From NCBI GenBank assembly GCA_015680685.1, contig MNCI01027502.1, positions 158,705 through 222,704 on the forward strand: a stretch of DNA of 64,000 nt. The letters run 5' to 3'. The notes beneath the pieces were generated by a model. It saw only the letters and a list, made by a program, of their open reading frames with translations, was not told the origin of the DNA and did no database searches. Shown here in pieces: positions 43,955 to 54,480 of this stretch. The DNA is from Gnetum montanum (Eukaryota > Streptophyta > Gnetopsida > Gnetales > Gnetaceae). The position numbers were made by a program, and so were the translations under genes. Numbering within the stretch: position 1 is the stretch's first letter; each line of letters begins with the position of its first letter.

Positions 43955-44782
43955 TGATGAGTGCCGAGGTACCCCTACACTCAACCATATGAATATGAGC
44001 GTTACACAGGTGATCCGGTCGAACTTCGTAGACTAAGTGCCTACACGGCTTCTGGAACACTTAAGGTTAATCATTCATTGTCTTCCCAGACTTACTTGTA
44101 TTTGTCATGGCTGTATGGTTAAGTAAGTCTGAGGTATGTGATTTTTATATCTTTTCTATTTTATCGCCTATGCTAATGAGGGAAAGAGTGAAAAGACTAA
44201 TTAACTAATTTTAACTAACTAACTAAGCCTTAATTAACCTAGCATCAGTATTCATTTCCACTTACCGTTCACACCTTGAGCCGATGCAACCTTCTGGGAT
44301 TACCAAAAGCTATTCATTGCTAGGATTACCAAGCATAATGCACGTGCTCGAAGTGGTCGTACTGAATGCACTTAGGAGTGTTGAGGGTTAAGAGAGATTA
44401 ATTAACTAATAAAGAATTTAAATGATGAACAATAAATAAAAATAATTAAAGTCCTATTTAGCTTAGTCCATGCACTACAAGTTTTATCCAATAGTTTGTC
44501 TTTATTGTCATACACAAACTTATGCTCAGGTACAATATTTGCTTGAATAAAGATCCATTCACTTTGGAGCTCCTACTGCGGGCCCATGGAAATTATTCTA
44601 TCTCTGGAGAGGTAAAACTGCTAGAGTTTCACTAAGGGTCTAGATCTAGATAAGAAACAAGGGAGAGTTGCTTCTTATTTATAGAAATGGCGGCGGACTA
44701 CAATATTGCATATGCGATATCTTGGGAAAGACGCGATATCACATATGCGATATTGTGGCCCATGCGATATCATGTCCCATCA
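43955..44782 (-). repeat. R5 5' LTR (828 bp)
   Basis: Partner of 35445-36285, with about nine in ten bases matching over the stretches compared by eye. U3 holds GATATC or ATATTG words at about 44700-44775. ATAAG follows at 44783. Confidence 0.92.
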
Positions 44783-45247
44783 ATAAGCATCATAGACACC
44801 ATAGATAGTACGATCATGATGAACCCCTACTCACTACCTGAAGTATGCTAGATATAACTAAGGTTGTTAGAATCCGAATGAGACACCAAAAAGATAGTAG
44901 GATCAAAAGATTGGACATGAACAATATGCCATGATTTGAAGGGGGATACAACGTTGATCCTCAAAATCATTTGCAAGCATTTGATGATGCATGTGCCTTG
45001 CAAAACATAGAAAAAAAATGGAAAAAACTCAGGTTGTTTCTATGGAAATTGATCAAGGAAGAAAAAAGCTGGTACCGATCCTTAGAATCGGAATCCATTC
45101 ACTAATGGAGTACCATGTTAGAACTCTTCAATGATAAGTATCAGACGTACTCACAAGTGTCCAACCTGCGAAAGAAAATCCAAGGATAGAAACAAGGAGG
45201 ACATGAACCCTTGGATGTTGCCATGGGCCGATATTATGCACTATTAC
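44783..45247 (+). pseudogene. R4 gag, second part
   Basis: Continues from 35444: HHRHHR, HDEPLLTT (about 44815), MLDITKVVRI, RIKRLDMNNMP, GGYNVDPQNHLQAFDDACALQ, then MLELFNDKYQTYSQVSNLRK (45115-45175) and EPLDVAMGRYYALLL. R6 is inserted at 45247 after ATTAC. Confidence 0.87.
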
Positions 45248-46441
45248 TGTTGGCGACCGTTTGGAATGCGACCGCCAACGAGTGTCCTCGAACAGGATTT
45301 AGGTGCCTGCTGGTCTCTGGCAACACCAAGGCCCAGATACCTCCAAATAACTCAGTAGTTAATGTGAGTATGTGTGTGTGCTATTGCGGCGTGCGGTTGT
45401 GTGCAATGTAACGATTGCGTGTGTGTGAAATACAAATGACTTACTTTAAGAGATTCAGCCAACTTTATCAAGTACTGTGAGTTATTGAGAGTTTCCTATT
45501 TTGTTCAAACTACCTAGTCTATGCGGTCCCTATAATACCTGCTTGTAACAAGTAAAATTTTGCATAAACATTTGAGCACAACTCCGCAAATCTACTCCTA
45601 ATTTTCCCCAGAGAGAGATATATAGTTCCACAAGAAAACTAGAAATAGAGCAAGATTCAAAGGAAATAGACAGAAAGAAAAGAAAGCAGATTTGTGTGGA
45701 CCTCAAATATTTAAACAAGGTAAAATGACACGAGTAAACACTTCGCAATAAAGCTATTCCAAATTCAATATCTATGAATTGTTCAAACTTCCAAGACTCA
45801 AACAAGCAATATCTTCAAGACAATCCTACTGTACTACCAAAAATTGCTGCGTAAACTACCATGTACGAGACTCCATTTTGGCTAGACAGTAGATGTCAAC
45901 GATTGCATTTAAACAGAACCTTTAAAAGACTTGACAATTTCTGATTGAAATAACACGGAAAATCACTCTAAAGATAAAAAGAAGCTATTCTGGTCCCATC
46001 AAAATACCAAAGATTTTCTGAACCCTCTCGACTACCAAATTGTTCCACGGCGTGACTACAAACAGAGGCTCTCTTCCAACAATCCAATAGCAGTTCCCAA
46101 ACGTTGCACAATAACGAAATTTACTACTAAAATGCTCTCAAGGCTTTTTGAACACAAGCGCTTCTATGGCAAAATTTTAACAGAAATTCCTATTGGGCAA
46201 CAAGAACAATAAGAGCAATCTAAAAATCCCAAAATTACTTGCCAAGAATGATACTACCTAAACCACTAGCTAAGCAATTAAAACAAAACAAAAATGAAAT
46301 GCATAACTCACAGGACCATGACAAAGAGGCTGAAATCTTTATTCTAGCAAGCCATCTTGCAAACAATCTTCTTTACAAATCTTCCAAGTGTGATGATGAT
46401 GCTCCTTCTTGATGTGTGATGATCTTTCCTCCTTGACCCTT

Positions 46442-46457
46442 GAAGCCTATTTATAGG
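46442..46457 (-). promoter_or_regulatory. Likely TATA box of R6
   Basis: The minus strand reads CCTATAAATAGGCTTC. The site is nearly palindromic, so the orientation call rests on the downstream sequence and is only moderate. Confidence 0.45.
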
Positions 46458-46660
46458 ATTCCAAGGTAGGTAGGGAAGTTACATTTTCAAAAATATCTTA
46501 AAAATATCTCACCTAACTTCTCTCCCAAGTAACTTGGCCAACCAATTAGGAGATTACTTGGCCAACAAGTTAGGAGGTTACTTGCCCAACAAGTTAGGTA
46601 AGTTACAACAACTTTGGGTGGTTTCAACCACAAAAGAGATAAAAATGCTGCATCTGACAC

Positions 46661-46930
46661 GTGTCCCATGTAGTTGCCAAGTGTCTTCATGCAGTTGCCA
46701 AGTGTCTTCATGTAGTTGCCAAGTGTCTTCATGTAGTTGCCAAGTGTCTTCATGCAGTTGCCAAGTGTCTTCATGTAGTTGCCAAGTGTCTTCATGTAGT
46801 TGCCAAGTGTCTTCATGCAGTTGCCAAGTGTCTTCATGTAGTTGCCAAGTGTCTTCATGCAGTTGCCAAGTGTCTTCATTCATTTGCCAAGTGTCTTCAT
46901 TTAGTTGCCAAGTGTTCACCATGGAGAGAA
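46661..46930. repeat. 21-bp minisatellite in R6, about 12-13 copies
   Basis: Unit AGTTGCCAAGTGTCTTCATGY. Because 21 is a multiple of 3, several frames stay open across it and give artificial seven-residue repeats. Single diverged units (TTGACAAGTGGCC) continue to about 47050. Confidence 0.92.
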
Positions 46931-47623
46931 ACAAGTTGCAGTTGACACGTGTCCCATTTAGTTGACAAGTGGCCATTGTGGAGATAAAGAGGTTGTAGTT
47001 GACAAGTGGCCTTTGTGGTGGTTATAACCACCATTTCAATTGACAAGTGTTCAATTCTCATAGGACTTTGAACAATTGTTGCATAAATTCCCTTTTTAAA
47101 TCAATATTATATTTTATTGTTATTTATATCATAGTAGTAAAGATAATAACCATGGATTTGATGCATGGGTTGATATATAAATATATGTATGCGTATACAA
47201 CCGAATGCATAAGTGGAGTTGTACTCTCACATTTTAATTTGTGGCACCTCGAATGTAATCCCAGTTATATCAAGGCCGATTCCATATTCATCTTCTCTGC
47301 ACTTTATTACAGAAAAAGTAACTAGAGCTACTCTATCATAAGCTAGAGAGATATCTACAATTGATACACCATTTTCTTTTGACTCTAGATAAACCCTCAT
47401 GCCAACATTCCCAATTGCAATGTCATTATCCCTTGATTTTCAAAACATTCAATTCAGCAACATTTTCATTTCTATTCCAACTTCATGGTTAATTAACTGT
47501 TGCAGAATTCTTTACAAGAAAGAACATAATCCTCCTTGAACAATTTCAGTTCATTAGGATTCTGTACCTCACCATTTGCAAATAAGTCCACCTGTTCCAT
47601 GAAATGGTAAAAATGTGCCAACA

Positions 47624-47923
47624 ATTACATCATTGCCCAAGCTATGGTTACTTGCAAAGGGAACAACTATGTCATTTTGTAGATGGGCTTAGGCACAAAA
47701 CGTGAAGAACCCTTGAGAGTTATGCCCAAGGAAGGCTATCTAAGCTTAGGGCCCAGCAAGTACAAAGATTGTTGGAGCAAGTTACTAAAGAGGAAGGTGA
47801 GTTAAGGAAAAGAGAGAGTGTGGAAGAATATAACAGAGATCCTTCCCTCCTAAAGGAGGGAGTTAGATTTTGTGAGGATGAAGAAGAGTCACCACTCGAA
47901 GAGATGATGAATAGGAAAATATT
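47624..47923 (+). pseudogene. R4 gag, third part
   Basis: Continues from R6: HCPSYGYLQREQLCHFVDGLRHKT, then RRTLESYAQG, KLRAQQVQRLLEQVTKEEGEL, EEYNRDPSLLKEGVRFCEDEEESPLEEM. R7 is inserted at 47923 after NRKI. The sequence is open apart from frame changes. Confidence 0.85.
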
Positions 47924-49001
47924 TGATGAGCAGTGAGGTATCCTTACGCTCAACCATATGAATATGAGCGTTTCATGCACTATCTAGTCAAATTCCAAGG
48001 ACTAAGTGCTTATGCGTCCTTGTTGGAACAAGGATGGGTTGGTTGATCGTTGTCTTCCCAAACTTGCTTGTATGTCATGATTGTATGGTTAAGTAAGCTT
48101 GAGGCATATGATTTTTATATCTTTTATGTTTTTATGTCCTGTGCTAATAAGGGAGAAGAGAGATAACTAAGTGACTAATTTATCTTAACTACTTATTAAC
48201 TAATTTCTAACTAATCCTAACACTAGCATCCATTCTCACCTGCTGTACACATCCTGAACTAGTCCAACACAATTGGGATTACCAAATGCTAATTGTTACT
48301 AGGTTACCAAGTGTTACACGCATGCTTGAAGTGATTGTACTGAGTGTAATTTAACAATTTTCTTAATTGATCAAAATGAATTGCTACGCTAATAACATAA
48401 ATGTAAAGTGCATAAAATAAAATAAAATAAAATAAATGCATAAGAAAATAAAATAAAAGAAATGTGTAAGAAAACAAATCTCAAGTGCTGTAAGGATGAA
48501 TCGAAGAGCTCGTCTTTATTGCCGTACACAAGGTGTGCTCAGGTACACAATGCTTGAATAAAGATCCGTCCACAGTTAGACCTCCTACTATAGGCACTTG
48601 GAAAATACTCTAACTACAAGAGTTTTGCTACTTGACTGCTAAAAGACTTCTTTTCAATTGTGTGCCTGGGCACTGTATTTATAAACTTGGGAGAAACTAC
48701 TCTAATAATTAGAGTAATCACTCTAATAATTAGAATAACTGCTCCAATAATAACCACTCTAATTATTAGAGTAACCACTCCAATAATAACCACTCTAATT
48801 ATTAGAGTAACCACTCCAATAATAACCACTCTAATAATTAAAATAACCATTCCAATAATAACTACTCTAATTATTAGAGTAACCGCTCCAATATTAACCA
48901 CTCTAATAATTAGAGTAATCACTCCAATAATAATCGCTCTAATTATTAGAGTAACCACTCCAATAATAATTGCTCTAATAATTAGAATAACTACTTCATC
49001 A
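47924..49001 (-). repeat. R7 3' LTR (1078 bp) with a different U3 array
   Basis: The minus strand runs TGATGAAGTAGTTATTC...CTCACTGCTCATCA. R/U5 matches the other LTRs, including GGTAACCTAGTAACAATTAGC and TTGGTAATCCCAATTG. U3 carries the TCTAATAATTAGA array instead of GATATC. TATA box TTTATAAATACAG (about 48675-48685). Confidence 0.92.
48690..48995 (-). repeat. R7 U3 array: 36-bp unit with TCTAATAATTAGA palindrome
   Basis: On the minus strand the unit reads GGTTACTCTAATAATTAGAG then TGGTTATTATTGGAGT. It occurs about eight times, some units shortened, ending just upstream of the TATA box. Each unit contains one near-perfect palindrome (ACTCTAATAATTAGAGT). Confidence 0.9.
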
Positions 49002-49017
49002 TACCCCCACGACTGAA
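49002..49017 (-). other. R7 polypurine tract
   Basis: The reverse complement reads TTCAGTCGTGGGGGTA, abutting the 3' LTR. Confidence 0.85.
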
Positions 49018-50928
49018 TGAAAAATCGTCCTTGAGTTCCTTACAAAATATTGGGAAAGTATGGGATTATTGACTAATTGACAACTATTGGATGACAGACT
49101 CAATGTGCCTAGTGAATGGATTAATAAACATATTACAACATTAGTGTTCATGATCATTGTGGTGAACACTCATACTTAAATGACATCTGAGCCTTTGTTT
49201 GCTAGCTCATAGAGAAAGAGAGAGAGAGAGAATGAAGCATTTTGTCACCAATGCTAAGATTGTGCCTTCCATTGTTTATCCATAGCCATGCCACCAAACT
49301 TGCTCCTTACGTAAATGCTCTAGTTCTAGTCCATCCTAAGTGCTTCCTCCAAGCCCAATCCATTTTTTGTATGATCTCCATTTGCACACACAACACAGTC
49401 ACAAATGAGCAAGGATAGATAATCTACAATGCAGTTGAGACCTTACCTTGATATGAAGCACATTGGCTAAGTTGTGGTTATGGCAGAAATTGGTTTGAAG
49501 ATTTATCACTGGCAACTATCCAAGGTGTAGGGGTTAGGCAATTAGTAAAATGGAAAAAATTGAAAAATTTTGTGCCAGGGCCCACACGACTAAGAGCGAA
49601 CCTGTGGTAGCTATAAGATGGAAAAATATGAGGAATAAGAAAGATGGGAAAAATAACAACGACAACGCCAATAAAATGGATGCCATAGATGGGGATGAAA
49701 CAAGAAATGATTGATTATAGGAAATGTTTAAGGAAAAGAAGTTAAAAATTTCACGAAAAAAGGAATGTGAGTGGGTTCTCCCCAAAGCAGGCTCATGCCT
49801 TTTATGCCCTAACAAACCCACAAACCAAAGAGTCTATAGGCTCTAGGAATGTCATTTGGAAACAAGAGTTAAAAACTTACCCATAAGAATTCACCAAAGA
49901 AAAATAATGCATCAACCCAAAACAGACTAATGGTAAAACCAACAATGAGGTGGACAATGGAAAGAAAGATGGAGAGGAGAGAATGGAATGAAATCCCAAG
50001 AACAAGGTTGTGTAAAGACCCTTGTGTATTTCATGGTTAAGATAAATGAGTAGAACTCATCCCAAATCCAGACTCAAACCAACCACATTTAGTGACCTTG
50101 CATCAATACACTTGGCCAATCCATCCTCTTGAAGCAATAAGAATGCTTCCACAAAGAGTCACCACTGTTCCAAGAAGAGCGAGATGGAGAAGTAGGAAGT
50201 GAGAAAGGGCCTTAGTTAGAGGGAACCTTCAGGCATGTGTAACATGTATTTCCAATTCCATAACTAGTGCTTGTAGCCCATATTGCTTTATTATGTCTAA
50301 GGGGTGTGCTTTGAAGTCTCACTTTTGTTTTTTTCTCTTCTTCTTCTTCTTTTTTGTGCGTGAGAACCACACCATGAAAAGAGTTATTTTTATTCACTCA
50401 TCTTCCCTATTTTTGAACAATGTCAGAATGACAGAAAACCAAAGAAAAAGCATCCAAACACCCAAGAGAATGACCAGCACAAATGCATCGCATCCCCTTG
50501 AAGTCACACCCTTTTCATCCTTTGAGTCTTTCCTTGGTTTGAAAAATCCCTAGCCACTAATTCATTAACAAGTTTACTTAGAAAAAGGGACTGTATAGTT
50601 CCAAGCCAAAGGAGACCATAGAGTTGTATGGATGAGTGGATGGCATGGACTTATTGCCTATTTTACCAAAAGAACCATACCTTAATATCAGCATCATAAT
50701 TCAAAGCTAAAAACCAAACATTAGCAATCAATATGATATAATTCAATTCACCATCATGAGCACTTATTGGATGACGAGTAAAAGCAATCAAGCAAACAAA
50801 GAAATAGTAAAAATATGAATGATGGTGTAAAACAAAAATAAGAAAAGTTGGAAAAATGTGTAAAAAAAAAAAAGAACTGAGGGCCTCGAATGGTCAGCAT
50901 AGGTAGCCATCTCTCTCAAAACTAAGTT
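49018..50928 (-). other. R7 3' module
   Basis: In minus-strand order: degraded first PPT-like motif near 50905-50930, GTGTGACTTCAAGGGGAT (about 50491-50509), hairpin, GGGCATGAGCCTGC (about 49790), second PPT-like tract (AGTCGTGTGGGCCC, about 49579-49593), GTGTGCAA/ATGG, and the short ORF at 49307-49381 (24 codons: MEIIQKMDWAWRKHLGW..., then a stop). Further downstream WLWINN-type codons survive in another frame. Confidence 0.6.
50304..50372 (-). other. Conserved A-loop hairpin, R7 copy
   Basis: On the minus strand, GTGTGGTTCTCACGC opens and GTGAGACTTCAAAGCACAC closes. The loop is an A/AAG-rich run of about 30 bases. Confidence 0.7.
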
Positions 50929-52100
50929 GGAAGGACGAGATTCAAAATAGTGAGCAGGGTTGTCCATCAAGAGAGGTAGCATGTGTACTAGCAGTCCTAA
51001 GCTCATGGAAAGGTTTGGCTTGTTGCACGTTGACTAAAAGTTTCTTATCCGGGCTCTTAGGTTTGTATATTGTCATGGCCTCTGAAGGAAAAGTTGCATA
51101 AATAATATAAGGTCCTTCCCACAGTGTTTGAAATTTATTACATTGTGGCACATGTGTGGGATTTTAGTAGAGAACCTTATCTCTTGGCTGATATTTAACT
51201 TTCTTAATTCTTAGGTTATGACATTGTTTATTGAAGGCCTTGTGCAATTTGTTAGATGATAGGGTAGCTAATCGGTTTTCATCTAGCAAGTTAAGGGTTA
51301 CTAATTGTTATTTCTATGCTAGATCAAGGTCAAGGTTGAGGTCACATGTTGTGGATAGTGTATGAAGCTTAGTTTGAATGGGAAGCTTTGGTAATTTACT
51401 ATACACTAACTCATAGGGAGAGTAGCTTGTAGGGAGTTTCCATGTGGAGCAGTATGTCCAAAGAGCATCATTCAGTTTAGTGCTTCAGTCTTGCCTAAAC
51501 TTGCTAATGATTCTTGTCAATATCTTCGTAATCTTCTTGTTGGTGACTTCGGCTTGACCATTCACTTAGGGGTGGTATGGTGTTGTCAGTTTGTGTTCAA
51601 CCCCTAAGCGTTGGATTAATTTTTGAAAAGTTGCACCTATGAAGTGCATACCATTGTCTAAAATAAGTGCACATGGCACACCAAACCTATTTATGATTTA
51701 TTGTTGAATAAATCGTGCAGCCATAGATAATGTACAATCTTTAATAGCAGCTGTTTTGGTCCATTTTGTTAGGTAATCAAGGACAACAATAATATAAGCT
51801 TTTCCATCGGACATTGTTGTAATCGGCCCCATAAAATCAATTCCCCAAATGTCGAAGGGTTCTAAAAGTTGAATCCATTGTTGTGGACCCTCCATTCTAG
51901 CAGTCATTCCCCCATCACATTGACAGCACTCACAAGATTGGACGAAATGATGGGTGTCCCAAAATAATGTAGGCCAATAATATCCTGCAAGTAGGATCGT
52001 GATGGCTGTTCATCTCCTGGTCATACCCTCATGAGCATCTTGGAGAACTTACAGTTGATCTATATTAGAAACATACCATCAAACCAAGCCATTGGAACAC
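50929..52100 (-). pseudogene. R7 integrase region of pol
   Basis: Minus-strand frames: FDIWGIDFMGPITTMSDGKAY (51907-51698, first catalytic Asp intact), SHCHQRYENLYLTAHY-type remnants before it, DNGMHFIGATFQKLIQ-like and EVTNKKITKILTRIISK-like words (about 51640-51500), and the C-terminal FQTLWEGPYIIYATFPSEAM (51151-50942). Several stops. No chromodomain. Confidence 0.83.
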
Positions 52101-53776
52101 ACTTTGTAAAGTTTCCCATTGATCTTCATAAAGTACTTGGCTCAGTGAAGAAACTGTTGTTTCTTCTTAAGGTTTAACTCTTGTGGTGTTTGTTGGGTGA
52201 GAAGATAGGTAAGAATGCTACTATACCAGTTTGTCTCCGTGGGTGATTGATTATTCACTACACCAGCAAAGAGGAATTCATCAGGAAAATGATTAGAAAT
52301 TGGATACTCATCCTCTTTGTTTTCCTATTGCAACTGAGATAAATGATTAGCAACTACATTCTTAGTGCCCTTGCGATCGATCATTGTTAAATCGAACTCT
52401 TGTAAGATTACAAGCCATCATATGATACAAGGGCTTACCATTAGCTTATTCATGAGGAACTAGATTGCATTATGATCTATATGTATATATACTTTATATC
52501 CCAATACATGGTGTCTAAACTTTTCTAGTGCAAACACTACAGCCATTAATTCTTTCTCTGTGGTAGTGTAGTTAAGTTATGCACCAGTGATACTTCTACT
52601 TGCATAGTGGATGTAATAAGGATGCTTTTGGTCATCTAACTATGTAAGTATGGCTCCTAAAGCATAGTTGGACGTGTGAGTCATGATATGGAATGGTTTG
52701 GATTGGTCAAGAGCTTGTAGAATGGGTGTTTCTACTAGCTTCTGTTTTAGAGTTTGGAAAGCTAATTCGCATTCCTTGGTCCACTCGAAAGGTATGTCCT
52801 TTTTTGTTAATTCCACCAATGGTTTGGAAACCTTTAAAAAGTTCTTAATAAATCTCCTATAGTAGCTAGTATGTCCAAGGAATAACCGAATATCTTTGAC
52901 AGTTTTTGGTTGATGGGTAATTCCTTGGATAATTTTGATTTTCTTGAGGTCTACCTCTATCCCTGTGTGTGAGATTTTGTGCCCTACTACTACACCTTCT
53001 TGGACCATCACATGGCTTTTCTACCAGTTGAGCCTCAAATTGGTTTTTACACATCTTTTTAACACTTGCTCCAACTAGTCCAAGGCTTGATCAAAATTTT
53101 CTCCATAAGTGGATAAGTCATCCATAAAGACCTCCATGCCATTCCCTATTTGTTATTGAAATATGCTTAGAACTAGTCGTTGAAATGTTGCAGGGGCATT
53201 GCACAAACCAAATGACATTTCCTTATATGCGAACATTCCCTAAGGACTAGTGAACATAGCCTTGGCTTGGTCTTCTGGGGCTATTTGTATTTGGTTATAT
53301 CTATTATATCCATCTAGAAAACTGTAATAGTGATGCCTTGCAATGGTGTCTAAGATTTGGTCGAAAAAGGGCAATGGAAAGTGATCTTTGAATGTTGCCA
53401 TATTTAGTAGCCTACAATCTATGCACACCCTCCATTTGCCTCCCTTTTTAGACAAAATAACTAAGGGGCTAACCCATTCGCTATCAGTAATGCAGTATAT
53501 GAACCCAACCTTGAGAAGCTGTTCGATTTCTTTCTTAACTACTTGCTTCAGCTTAGGGTTCAATCGCCTTTGTAGTTGTCTTCGAGGCTTCATGGAGGGG
53601 TTAGTGTAAATTTTATGTTGGCATATCCTAGAATGTATTTTAGTTAATTTGGGATATGACCAAGTGAAGGCTTCCGACCATTTATTTATTACCTTTAGTA
53701 GTTCTTTTTTCTGTTGAGGAGCAAGCTTAGCATTGATAATTACTAATTTTTCATGTTTAAGGAACATGTATTCCAT
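52101..53776 (-). pseudogene. R7 reverse transcriptase and RNase H regions of pol
   Basis: 53776-53240 is an open 178-codon stretch: MEYMFLKHEKLVIINAKLAP, PKLTKIHSRICQHKIYT, QVVKKEIEQLLKVGFIY, KKGGKWRVCIDCRLLN (shown in part), YSFLDGYNRYNQIQIAPEDQ. The catalytic FMDD is intact (53117-53128), unlike R2. 53011-52640 gives GHKISHTGIEVDLKKIKII and FLGHTSYYRRFIKNF. RNase H words (EEKELMAVVFAL, VDHLSQL) lie at 52580-52320. It is the best-preserved RT in the window, though still frameshifted. Confidence 0.88.
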
Positions 53777-54480
53777 ACTGGTGGGTAATGGTTTCAGCTT
53801 GAGGGGCTCCTACTTAAATTTCTCAAGGATTTCCAACTTCCCCTAGTTGATATTTTCAAGGTTAAGACTTGGAAGTTGGTGGTGGACTTGCTCTAATGCA
53901 TCTATGCTATCGATGTAAGCACAAGTCAAACCCTTAGTTGGTTTTATGCAAATGAGTGAACTACTTTCTTGATCAGCTATCAGCCACTGGGTGTCTTCCT
54001 ATTGTGTGGCTGCTGCATACAGGCATCTTTGTATGTTAATCACTTGTGGACATTGATTGCATCCAGGCAATGCTAAACTTTGCACAAACCATGACCTCTA
54101 CATACACTTACACCCTGTGTCACTATATGCGATGCACGGAACTTTCTTCTTTTTGATCTTTTCGAATGTATTTTCCTTTGATATTTCTAGGAAAAGATCG
54201 TGGATTCCTAGGCATGCGTTGATGGTGCTTAGCCATGCTCTTCCCATTATGATTGGGAAGTCCCCCTTACTATTTTTTACTTGAATTACTAGGAAGTCAG
54301 CTAGGTATGACCATCCACAAATAGTGGTAACAATGTCTTCCACCAATCCCAATGGGACAGTGATGGATTGGTTGACCAACTATAGACGAATGTTGCTCTT
54401 TTTCAATGGAGGCAAGTTCTAGGCCTTGCATATTTCTTGAGAAATTAATTTGACATCAGAATCTAAATCCAAAAGAGCCT
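53777..54480 (-). pseudogene. R7 aspartic protease
   Basis: The minus-strand frame 54379-54098 has NQSITVPLGLVEDIVTTICG, DFPIIMGRAWLSTINACLGI and EKIKKKKVPCIAYSD. The active-site region near 54450-54475 reads LLDLDSDVKLIS, so DSG is lost. The region to 53777 is the protease-RT linker. Confidence 0.83.

Larger units (their letters stand above)
35445..44782 (-). mobile_element. R5: gag-protease element lacking RT/RH/IN, nested in R4
   Basis: 3' LTR 35445-36285 and 5' LTR 43955-44782, flanked by exact ATAAG (35440-35444 and 44783-44787). The minus strand carries a tRNA-Asp primer site, gag, protease, then a jump near 40510-40560 straight to the post-integrase tract. RT, RNase H and integrase are deleted. 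The breakpoint differs from that of R3: here it follows NLENIN-EKL and KKFK, farther toward RT. The 3' module is swollen by a tandem repeat of about 565 bp containing an assembly gap. Confidence 0.93.
45248..47623 (-). mobile_element. R6: solo LTR (2.38 kb) of an unrelated retrotransposon
   Basis: Bounded by TGTTGGC...GCCAACA with exact 5-bp target duplications ATTAC (45243-45247 and 47624-47628), and R4 gag resumes on both sides. There is no coding capacity and no internal LTR pair. A core promoter CCTATAAATAGGCTTC is readable on the minus strand (46457-46442), so I infer minus orientation with a minisatellite-bearing U3. The superfamily is uncertain: the TGTTG...CAACA ends suit copia, but gypsy is possible. 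Confidence 0.8.

Noticed and set aside
46487-46976. Three overlapping open frames of 130-143 codons with seven-residue repeats
   Set aside because: They arise because the minisatellite unit of R6 is 21 bp, a multiple of three. Frames stay open on both strands at once, and there is no domain.
45248-47623. R6 as a DNA transposon because of inverted ends TGTTGGC/GCCAACA
   Set aside because: The 5-bp target duplication, TG...CA ends, length and TATA box suit a solo LTR. The inverted match is only about 7 bp, and no transposase is present.
46661-48995. Regularly spaced repeats that could suggest a CRISPR array
   Set aside because: The 21-bp and 36-bp repeats are contiguous or near-contiguous without unique spacers, lie inside plant LTRs, and have no cas genes nearby.
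48614-49016. Open frames of 114-118 codons with repeats such as TLIIRV
   Set aside because: Produced by the 36-bp U3 array of R7, again a multiple of three. Not proteins.
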